Positions 52,045-59,294 of a stretch of 64,000 nucleotides of DNA are shown in pieces. Position numbers and translations under genes: made by a program. A model generated the notes under the pieces. That model was not told where the DNA came from, ran no database searches, and worked only from the letters and a program-made list of their open reading frames with translations. This stretch comes from Chloroflexota bacterium (lineage in GTDB: Bacteria; Chloroflexota; Dehalococcoidia; DSTF01; RBG-16-68-14): NCBI GenBank assembly GCA_029262675.1, contig JAJCYW010000009.1, positions 111,198 to 175,197 on the forward strand, in the 5' to 3' direction. Positions within the stretch are counted from its first letter, which is position 1, and every line of letters begins with the position of its first letter.

Positions 52045-53295
52045 CTAGGCGGTCGGCACGGCGTCCGGCGTGGCGGCCTCGCGGAGCGCGCGGAAGCCGA
52101 GGAGCGCGAGCACGTCGTTCGCTCCGTCTTCAATCAGCGAAGCGCGGGCGTCGCGGAAGAGCATCTCGGCCGGCGTCCCCTTGGCCAGGCCCATGCCACC
52201 GAAGAGTTGCACAGCGTCGTCCGCGATGTCGAAGGCCGCCTGCGTGCAGTAGACCTTCGCCGCGATCGAGTAGTGCAACGTTGGCTGGCCGGCCGCGAGC
52301 CTGCGGTTGGCCAGCTTGGAGAGCGAGCGGGCGGCCTCCAGCTTCGAGAACATGTCGAACAGGCGGCGTTGCACGAGTTGGTGGTCGGCGATGGGCACGC
52401 CTCCCTGGATCCGCTGCTGTGCGTAGAAGATCGCCTCCTCGAACGCGGCACGGGCGACACCACAGAATGTCGTACTCATGCCCGCGTTGGCACCCGCCAG
52501 GATGGCGTCGGTGCCGCCGGGCAAGACTCCGGGCTCGGCGAGCATGTAGTATCGCGGGATGCGTACATCGTCGAAGTAGATCTCGCCCTGGTTGAGCGCA
52601 CGCTGTCCCAGCTTGTTGAGCGGCTTCCCCCTGGTGACGCCGGGAAGGTTGAGCGGGACGACAGCCACGCCCATGCCGTTCATGCCCGCGGAGGGGTCGA
52701 CGGAAAGGAACGTCAGCGCGTGTGTTGCGATGGTGCCGTTGGAGACCCACGCGGACTTCTGGCCGTTGATGACCCAGTCGTCGCCATCGAGGCGGGCGGC
52801 GCAGTCGAAGTGGATATCGGGGCGGGCGTTGTCGCCGCTGTACAGGATCAGGTCGGACCCGTGGTCGGGCTCGGTCGCGCACCAGCAGCCGACGTACTTG
52901 GCCTCGGTGTCTTCGACGAAGGGCATGACGACGTCGCGCATCAGGTCGGGATTGCCCGTCATTGCCGCGAACCTGAACGGCATCGAGGTGACGCCCAGGC
53001 TGATCGAGAGGCCGCCGTTGCCCCAGCCGAACTCTTCGCCGACGACCCAGGATTCGCCGGGACTCAGCGCTGTGCCGCCCAGGTCGGCGGGGAAGCCGCG
53101 GATGTGGTAGCCGGCCGTGTAGGACTGACGGAACACATCCCACAGCCGGGATTCGGGCGCGATCACGTCGTCCGGCGGAAGGTCGTCCAGTTCGGTCGCG
53201 GCGGGACGCATTACTTCAGAGGCGAAGCGGTGGGCTTCCTTTCGCAGTTGCACCTGCTCAGGAGTTAGACCCTCATCGATGTCTATGGCGGGCAT
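52045..53295 (-). CDS. Acyl-CoA dehydrogenase
   Basis: A 416-residue flavoprotein of the acyl-CoA dehydrogenase fold: 'WCATEPDHGSD' and 'WVINGQKSAWVSNG' in the FAD/substrate-binding middle domain, 'GGMGLAKGTPAEMLFRDAR' near the C-terminus, with Glu in 'LIEDGAND' as a possible base. It introduces a 2,3-double bond into an acyl-CoA and passes electrons to ETF. Operator site 4 lies 131 bases upstream, grouping it with the molybdoenzyme regulon. Probably acts on a side-chain acyl-CoA. Confidence 0.92.
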   Translation of the reverse strand: MPAIDIDEGLTPEQVQLRKEAHRFASEVMRPAATELDDLPPDDVIAPESRLWDVFRQSYTAGYHIRGFPADLGGTALSPGESWVVGEEFGWGNGGLSISLGVTSMPFRFAAMTGNPDLMRDVVMPFVEDTEAKYVGCWCATEPDHGSDLILYSGDNARPDIHFDCAARLDGDDWVINGQKSAWVSNGTIATHALTFLSVDPSAGMNGMGVAVVPLNLPGVTRGKPLNKLGQRALNQGEIYFDDVRIPRYYMLAEPGVLPGGTDAILAGANAGMSTTFCGVARAAFEEAIFYAQQRIQGGVPIADHQLVQRRLFDMFSKLEAARSLSKLANRRLAAGQPTLHYSIAAKVYCTQAAFDIADDAVQLFGGMGLAKGTPAEMLFRDARASLIEDGANDVLALLGFRALREAATPDAVPTA

Positions 53296-53425
53296 GACGC
53301 AGCGCTCCTAACGGGGGTTACTTATTCGTTCTCGACGATTCCGGCCGGGTCGCGGATCAGGTAGCCGGGTACCCTCACCCTAATGTGCATGGCTCTTGCT
53401 GCACTATCATAGCAGGCCTTGAGTG

Positions 53426-53451
53426 CCTAATTTAGCGCTCGCTTAGTTAAC
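53426..53451. promoter_or_regulatory. Palindromic operator, site 4
   Basis: Left arm CCTAATTTAGC, spacer GCTC, right arm GCTTAGTTAAC; 7 of 11 arm positions pair, the weakest of the five but with the same core and spacing. Upstream of the acyl-CoA dehydrogenase gene. Confidence 0.6.
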
Positions 53452-53502
53452 TGACTAGAGCTATTCGGCACGTGACTGGCGGGCCGGGTGGCGGGCTTGA
53501 GT

Positions 53503-54645
53503 CTAAGAGCGCTTGAGGACGTGAACGATACAGACGCCGCCGACGCCAACCATGTGAACCAGCCCGACGCGCGCGCCAGCGACTTGGCGCGGCCCGGAGA
53601 GGCCGCGTAGCTGCTGAACGGTCTCCCAGACCTGGGCGATACCCGTAGGCCCGAGGGGGTGCCCTCGCGCAAGAAGGCCGCCATCAGTGCTGAATGGGAT
53701 GCGGCCACCGATCGCCGTCTCGCCGTTCTCGATCATGCGCTCGCCTTCGCCCACCTCACAGAAGCCGAGTTGCTCGCAGTACTCGATCTCCTCCACGGTG
53801 AAGGCGTCGTGGACCTGAACGAGGTCGATGTCGTCTGGGCCGAGACCGGCCTGGGCGTATGCCTCCTGCGCGGTGAGGTGCGTGGTCTCTGCTTCGTCGG
53901 GAGGTCCGTTCCTGTAGATGCCGGAGCGGAACGCGGACGCCTCGACCGTGATCGCCGGCTGCAGACCGAGCTGGCGCGCTCTCTTCTCGCTCACTACGAC
54001 GGCGGCGGCCGCGCCGTCTCCCATCGGACAGCAGTGTGGCACTGTGAGCGGGTCCGCGATCATGCGGGCCCGTGCGATCTGTTCGACGGTGAGTTCATTC
54101 TGGAGCTGGGCGAACGGGTTGCGGCTGGCGTTCTTGTGGTTCTTGACGCTGACGAGCGCGAACTGTTCGATCGTTGAGCCGAAATCGTGGATGCGGCGCC
54201 TGGTGCGCATCGCGAAGTAGCCGGCGGGTGGCATGATGCCCTGCATGATGCGGATGTTCGCCTCGCGCTCCTCCGGGCTGCCCGGCCTTGCGGAGCCGCC
54301 GCCGAAGCTCTGGCTGAGCTTGCCGGCGCCGGCGGCCACGGCGACGTCGACACGGCCCGCAGCCACCGCGAGGCTGGCTTCGCGAAAAGCACTCGAGCCG
54401 CTGGCCGATGCGTTGTCGATGCTGGTAATTGGCAAGCCCGTGTACCCGAGCCGCTCGCCGATGCCAGCCCCGGGGTTCATGCCGCCGCCGACAATGCCGC
54501 AATACATCGCTTGAACGTCGCGCCATGCTAGGCCCGCGTCGGACAGCGCGGCCGAGACCGCTTCGGCGCCGAGACCGCTGAGCGTCTTGTCGCGATGACG
54601 GCCGAACGGCAGCATACCAACGCCCGCGACGACCGCCTTCGTCAT
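53503..54645 (-). CDS. SCP2-type thiolase-like protein with Ser at the nucleophile position (probable aldolase partner)
   Basis: A 380-residue thiolase-fold protein of the lipid-transfer/SCP-x group. The position of the nucleophilic Cys is Ser80 ('IDNASASGSSAF'), while the His motifs 'QVHDAFTVEE' and 'LLARGHPLGPTG' remain. Loss of the Cys is known in Ltp2, which with a DUF35 protein cleaves steroid side-chain acyl-CoA by retro-aldol reaction. The start overlaps the stop of the DUF35 gene (ATGA), so the two proteins are made in step. An aldolase is therefore more likely than a thiolase. Confidence 0.88.
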   Translation of the reverse strand: MTKAVVAGVGMLPFGRHRDKTLSGLGAEAVSAALSDAGLAWRDVQAMYCGIVGGGMNPGAGIGERLGYTGLPITSIDNASASGSSAFREASLAVAAGRVDVAVAAGAGKLSQSFGGGSARPGSPEEREANIRIMQGIMPPAGYFAMRTRRRIHDFGSTIEQFALVSVKNHKNASRNPFAQLQNELTVEQIARARMIADPLTVPHCCPMGDGAAAAVVVSEKRARQLGLQPAITVEASAFRSGIYRNGPPDEAETTHLTAQEAYAQAGLGPDDIDLVQVHDAFTVEEIEYCEQLGFCEVGEGERMIENGETAIGGRIPFSTDGGLLARGHPLGPTGIAQVWETVQQLRGLSGPRQVAGARVGLVHMVGVGGVCIVHVLKRS

Positions 54646-55064
54646 CGCTTGGCGTCCGCCGGCTCGAAGCCGTATCCAGCTAGCTCGTTGCCAGCGTCAT
54701 CGTAGCCCTGCGGGATGAGGCACAGCCTCACTGGCATGCGGATCGCCGGCGCGTCTGGATCGCAGACCACGACGCCCGTCACGCGTGGCCCACCGGCGAG
54801 GTCGATCTGGCCGACGACGTAGGGGACGAATCCTTCTCGCTGTCCGCCCAGTTCGCGGACGACGGTCCAAGTGTATAGCTCGCCGTCCTGCGACGCTTCT
54901 TCGGTCTGCATGTTCTCGTTGGAGCAGGCGGCGCAACGCTCGCGCGGCGGGAAGAAGCGCTCGTTGCAGGACGAGCAGCGCGATACGAGCAACACAGGCC
55001 GGCCGTCGGCGATCTTGAAGACGCCATCGACGAGGGGAAGAGGCGCGCCGCTGTCCGGCGTCAC
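54642..55064 (-). CDS. DUF35 zinc-ribbon/OB-fold protein
   Basis: A 140-residue protein with a rubredoxin-like zinc ribbon ('SRCSSCNERFFPPRERCAAC') and an OB fold ('GELYTWTVVRELG', 'VVGQIDLAGGPRVTGVVV'). DUF35 proteins act as partners of thiolase-like enzymes and close their active sites. GTG start at 55064. It lies 57 bases after the alpha gene at 55122 and overlaps the thiolase-like gene by four bases, so beta, alpha, DUF35 and thiolase form one minus-strand operon. Confidence 0.9.
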   Translation of the reverse strand: MTPDSGAPLPLVDGVFKIADGRPVLLVSRCSSCNERFFPPRERCAACSNENMQTEEASQDGELYTWTVVRELGGQREGFVPYVVGQIDLAGGPRVTGVVVCDPDAPAIRMPVRLCLIPQGYDDAGNELAGYGFEPADAKR

Positions 55065-55121
55065 GCCGTCATCTCGAAGTGGGCTGGCCCGAGGTTGGCC
55101 GGGCCGAAATCAGCCGGCGCG

Positions 55122-57995
55122 CTAGGGGGCACCGTTACGCCGGGCTCGCGCGGCCCGACCGTTCCTCTTGGTTTTCGAACGTGCTGCGGCCGGGAGCTTC
55201 TCCACGTCCACGCGGACGGCGCGGTCGACCGGGATCGGCTGCCACTGGATGGGCCAGTAACGAAGATGTCCGTAGCCACCCGCAAAGTGTAGCCACTTCA
55301 CCATGCCTGGCTCCACATCCATGGGGCCGCGCCAGTCGCGGAACTGGTAGGTGTCCCAGCCGTTGTAGCAGATCACCTGGCCCGGCATGACGGACGTCGC
55401 GATCTTGACCGGGACCATGAAGTCGCTCACGTCGTTGTAGACGCGGATCTCTTCATCGTCGGCGATCCCTCGCGCCTCGGCATCGGCGGGGTTCATCACA
55501 ATGTGCGGACGGCCCCGATGTGTCTGGAGCAGCATCCGGTTCGTGATGTTCATAGAGTGGATGCTCCAGCGGTTGTGTCCGGATGTGAGCACGAACGGGT
55601 AGTCGCCGCCCATCTTCGGCGTTTCCTTGTGGACGGGCAACTCTTCGCCGGCCTCGATGAACCAGGGATGGTCAATGTAGAACTGAGCGCGACGCGTCAG
55701 GGTGGGGTAGGGGAGGCCCTTCTCCACGTGCCACTGGAGTGATGTGTACGGCTTGTCGGGTGTCGCGTCCGTCGCCTGGTTCAGGGTGTAGACGTTCTTG
55801 CCGGTGGCGATGAACTCGGCATGGCCCTTCTTTCGGATCGTCTTCAAGGTTGTACCCTTGGCCAGCATGCCGGCTTCGGCCGTGTCACGGATCCACTCGT
55901 TGATCAGCTCGTCCGCGTCTTCGATCCCGAGAGTCATGTCGTAGTAGAGGTTGTCCAACTTCCGTGTCCGGCCAGTGCTGCTGGTGTACTCCACGAACTC
56001 ACGCGCCTTCGCGCGCTGCTCGATCGCCTTGGCGAGCCGGCGGAAGATGTCCCATTCGCTGAGGGAGTCGCCCTGCGCGTCTGCGGCGTCGTCAGAGTAC
56101 TTGAGTTGCAGGAGGTTGGCGGCCGCCAGATGGAAGTTCGGCTTCTCATAGTGCTGCGAGGCGGGCAGGACGTAGTCGGAGAACCTGCCGGTTGTGCTCA
56201 TCCGCCAATCGATGCTGACGATCAGGTCGAGCTTCGGCCAGAGATGCTCCAATAACTGCGTGCGTCCGCCCCGCTGCCGTCGGAGCATGTTGCCGCCGAC
56301 CTCGAAGAGCACGCGCGGCGGTTGATCTGGAGCCGGCTTGATGGAGCCCTCCCACCAGCCCTTGTCGACGGCTTCCTGGAAGTACTCGTCGAAGTCGCGC
56401 TTCATGGTGGGATCGCCCCACTCGCGGTTGTTCCAGCGCTCCCTGTAACCGCAGTGGTTGTACCAGAAGAATGCGGGAGGCACGAAGCCGGTTACGCCGG
56501 CGCGGGTGGCGTTGACGACGCCATCGATGGCGAGCATCTCCTCGGTGTCCTCGCTGGTATCCATGCCCGCGATCTTCTCGAGGCCCTTGCGCATCTCAAG
56601 GATGCGACGGGCCTCCGCGAGACCCGGACGCTCCTTCAGGCCGAAGATGTTTTGCCCTTCGAGGCCGCTGCCGACCGACCAGCTCCCGATACCGGAGCCG
56701 AGACGCCCCCAGTTGCTGGTTAGACCTAACAACAGGAGCATAGAGCGCTGCATGAGGTCGCCGTGGTAGTACTTGCAGACGTTCATCCCCATGAAGATAG
56801 ACGTCCGCTTCTTAGCGACCTTCCTCGCGATCATGCGGATGACGTCCGCATTCACGCCGCAGATCTTGGACGCTTTCTCAGGTGTGTAGTCGCGGTTGAG
56901 TTCGGAGAGGAGCAGCGCGAAGGCCGGCGCTACGGTCACGCGGGAGCCGTCCTTTAGGCTTACCTGTCGCTTGCCCTCCATGGCGGGCTGGACCTTTCCC
57001 CAGCGAAGCGTGCCTCTAGGAGCCGGCGCGATGCGACGCGCGGCGGTGTCCCAGGCGTAGAACTGCTCCTCGGAACCGTCCTCTTCTACGTCGCTTTCGC
57101 GGAGGAAGCGCTTCGTGTCAAGTCGAACGAGGAGCGGCAGGTCGGTCTGCTCCTTGACGAAACGCTTGCTGTAGCGGTCTTCCGTGATGATCGTGTGGCA
57201 CATCGCCAGCGCGAGCGCGGCGTCCGTTCCCGCTCGCACCGAGAAGAAGTAGTCGGCGTGGATGCTGGAAGGGCCCGCGTCCGGCGCCAAGTGGATCACC
57301 TCGCAGCCCTGGTAGCGGCCCTCGGCGATCGCGTGGTAGTTCGGGATCTGCGTGTAGACGGGGTTGCAGTGCCAGATCAGGCGGAGCTTCGTCTTGCCGG
57401 AGTCCGCGCCGCCGACCGGGTTGAACTTGCCCCACGTGATGTAATGGCCGGGCTGGAAGTCGTTGATAACCCCGTTGACGTCGGTGCTGACGCCGCCGAT
57501 TAGGTCAACGATCAGCCGGCGGGTGGGCCACGTTGCCATGGTGCCGCCCTCCGCGGGCGTCATCTCATGGACAATTGACTCGGGCCCCTGTTCTTCGATT
57601 GCATTCAGCATGCGATCGGCAATGTCGGACAGCGCCTCGTCCCAGGAGACGCGCTCCCAGTTGCCGTCGCCGCGTTCGCCCACACGCCGAAGCGGATGGA
57701 GGACGCGCTCCTTCCCATAGAGCGTCTGGCTCCAGGATGCGCCTTTCTGGCAGCCCATGGGGTTCTTGTCGGGCACACCATCGACGACGCTGGGCGGGTT
57801 GGCACCGGCCACCTCTTCAAACGCGACCTTACCGTCTTTGAGGTAGATGCGATACATGCAGCTCCCCGGATAGCAGTCGACGCAGTGGGTGGCCCAGGCG
57901 ACGTTGTCCCAGGCCCATTTCTCGCGGTAGCTGTCCGCAGTGCGCGTGTCCGGTTGTTGCTTTGCTGAGGGCGTCTTGGCTGTCGTGCGTGTCAC
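55122..57995 (-). CDS. Molybdopterin oxidoreductase alpha subunit, type II DMSO reductase family (with beta, DUF35 and thiolase-like genes)
   Basis: A 957-residue catalytic subunit. FS0 residues are His37, Cys41 and Cys46 ('THCVDCYPGSCM'); the Mo-ligand Asp lies in 'NDFQPGHYITWGK'. The C-terminus ends in a basic tail ('AAARSKTKRNGRAARARRN') after the conserved 'GGYGHLRYWPIQWQP'. No export signal. It follows its beta subunit by 29 bases and precedes the DUF35 and thiolase-like genes, an operon that ties Mo-dependent hydroxylation to CoA-dependent side-chain cleavage. Confidence 0.93.
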   Translation of the reverse strand: MTRTTAKTPSAKQQPDTRTADSYREKWAWDNVAWATHCVDCYPGSCMYRIYLKDGKVAFEEVAGANPPSVVDGVPDKNPMGCQKGASWSQTLYGKERVLHPLRRVGERGDGNWERVSWDEALSDIADRMLNAIEEQGPESIVHEMTPAEGGTMATWPTRRLIVDLIGGVSTDVNGVINDFQPGHYITWGKFNPVGGADSGKTKLRLIWHCNPVYTQIPNYHAIAEGRYQGCEVIHLAPDAGPSSIHADYFFSVRAGTDAALALAMCHTIITEDRYSKRFVKEQTDLPLLVRLDTKRFLRESDVEEDGSEEQFYAWDTAARRIAPAPRGTLRWGKVQPAMEGKRQVSLKDGSRVTVAPAFALLLSELNRDYTPEKASKICGVNADVIRMIARKVAKKRTSIFMGMNVCKYYHGDLMQRSMLLLLGLTSNWGRLGSGIGSWSVGSGLEGQNIFGLKERPGLAEARRILEMRKGLEKIAGMDTSEDTEEMLAIDGVVNATRAGVTGFVPPAFFWYNHCGYRERWNNREWGDPTMKRDFDEYFQEAVDKGWWEGSIKPAPDQPPRVLFEVGGNMLRRQRGGRTQLLEHLWPKLDLIVSIDWRMSTTGRFSDYVLPASQHYEKPNFHLAAANLLQLKYSDDAADAQGDSLSEWDIFRRLAKAIEQRAKAREFVEYTSSTGRTRKLDNLYYDMTLGIEDADELINEWIRDTAEAGMLAKGTTLKTIRKKGHAEFIATGKNVYTLNQATDATPDKPYTSLQWHVEKGLPYPTLTRRAQFYIDHPWFIEAGEELPVHKETPKMGGDYPFVLTSGHNRWSIHSMNITNRMLLQTHRGRPHIVMNPADAEARGIADDEEIRVYNDVSDFMVPVKIATSVMPGQVICYNGWDTYQFRDWRGPMDVEPGMVKWLHFAGGYGHLRYWPIQWQPIPVDRAVRVDVEKLPAAARSKTKRNGRAARARRNGAP

Positions 57996-58024
57996 GATGC
58001 TCTCCTCTCGCTCGAGCCGGGCCG

Positions 58025-59092
58025 CTACTTGCCCGTGACGGATGTGAGCTTGATCGTCGCGGGATCCTTGTCGAACGGCCCGAAGAGGTCCTTCCAGCGG
58101 AAGACGGTGAGCACGTCCATCAGCTCTGATTTCTTGCCTGACTGAGTCTTCTTCAACTCCGCCTTCAACGTCGTGAGTGCGCCCTCGACTCTAGGGCCGA
58201 AGAGCTGCTCCAAGAACTCGTTCGGGATGCGCGGCTGGTCTGGATCCGGCGAACCGTCCTCCTTGAGGCGGGCCGGCGCGAGCGGTGGCACGTAGAAGAT
58301 GTTCGGACCCGTGCCGTACTCGGCGTGCAAGGGCAACGCCACCTTCCAGTCGTTGACCAGCTTGTGGATCGGCCCCTCGGTGTCGTCGAGGTAGCCGACG
58401 AACGCGAGCCGGCCCGGGCACTGCCTGGCACAGGCAGGCGCGACGCCCTTCTCCAGTCTCGGGAAGCACATGATGCAATGCTGGCTGACCTGACGCACGT
58501 GGTTGAAGAAGATCGCTTTGTAGGGGCAGGCCCGGGAGCAGTACTGGTGGCCTTCGCAGCGCTCTTCGTCCCGCAGCACGATGCCGTCCTCTTCGCGCTT
58601 GTACATTGCGCCGCTGGGACACGCTTCGACGCAGGCAGGGTGCGTGCAGTGGTTGCAGAGCCGCGGCAGGTAGAAGAAGTAGCTGTTTGGCCACTCGCCG
58701 GCCCCTTGGTCTTCTTCCCAGTTGGGGCCCCAAGTGGGCGACTCTCCCTGAGGTTCGAAATGGACCGATGTCCCCTTGCCGCCGTAGTACACTTCGTCGT
58801 AGTTGAAGTCCCAGCCGCCGCCGAACGACTCGCGATCAGGCGCTTTGCCAAGCTGTAGCGTGCCGTCTCGATAGCCGCCGCCCATCTGCTCCCAGTCCTT
58901 TGGGTAGCCGCGGCCGGGCATCGTGTTCACGCTGCACCACCACATGTAGTCGGTGCCTTCCTGGCGGTCGTCGTCGCGGGTCCAGAGCATCTTGCAGGCG
59001 ACGGCGCAGGTCTGGCAGCCGACGCATTTGTTGAGGTCGAAGACCATAGCGATCTGACGGGATCTCTTCTTAGAGCGGGCCTTTGATGGCAT
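58025..59092 (-). CDS. Iron-sulfur beta subunit of a type II DMSO reductase family complex
   Basis: A 355-residue four-cluster subunit: 'CVGCQTCAVACK', 'CNHCTHPACVEACP', 'CEGHQYCSRACPYKA' and 'CIMCFPRLEK...CARQCPGR'. The 3Fe-4S position is His here. ATG 59092 is preferred; an in-frame GTG/ATG at 59119 adds nine residues, and the ribosome site AAAGGAGGG lies between them. First gene of the operon; operator site 5 lies about 70 bases upstream. Confidence 0.93.
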   Translation of the reverse strand: MPSKARSKKRSRQIAMVFDLNKCVGCQTCAVACKMLWTRDDDRQEGTDYMWWCSVNTMPGRGYPKDWEQMGGGYRDGTLQLGKAPDRESFGGGWDFNYDEVYYGGKGTSVHFEPQGESPTWGPNWEEDQGAGEWPNSYFFYLPRLCNHCTHPACVEACPSGAMYKREEDGIVLRDEERCEGHQYCSRACPYKAIFFNHVRQVSQHCIMCFPRLEKGVAPACARQCPGRLAFVGYLDDTEGPIHKLVNDWKVALPLHAEYGTGPNIFYVPPLAPARLKEDGSPDPDQPRIPNEFLEQLFGPRVEGALTTLKAELKKTQSGKKSELMDVLTVFRWKDLFGPFDKDPATIKLTSVTGK

Positions 59093-59160
59093 GCGACCCT
59101 CCTTTTCGCTTCTGACCACAGAGCCGCGACTCGAAAGCGGCCTTGCACCAACTCGATAGC

Positions 59161-59186
59161 GCTAATTTAGCATGCGCTAGAATAGG
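59161..59186. promoter_or_regulatory. Palindromic operator, site 5
   Basis: Left arm GCTAATTTAGC, spacer ATGC, right arm GCTAGAATAGG; 8 of 11 arm positions pair. The 19-base core is identical to that of site 2. Upstream of the beta-alpha-DUF35-thiolase operon. Confidence 0.75.
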
Positions 59187-59195
59187 CCGAACAGA

Positions 59196-59211
59196 GGCCA
59201 TTTGGCCCTTT
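59196..59211 (-). terminator. Possible weak terminator after the last alpha gene
   Basis: GGCC, ATTT, GGCC hairpin, about 85 bases after the alpha stop at 59295. The stem is only four base pairs; low support. Confidence 0.25.
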
Positions 59212-59294
59212 ATGGTGGGCCAGTGCCTGGCCTAGTCGTGGCGGGTCGGCGTGTTAGCCGCTGCCGGGCATGCGGTTCGGCCCTTTTGGGGCGG

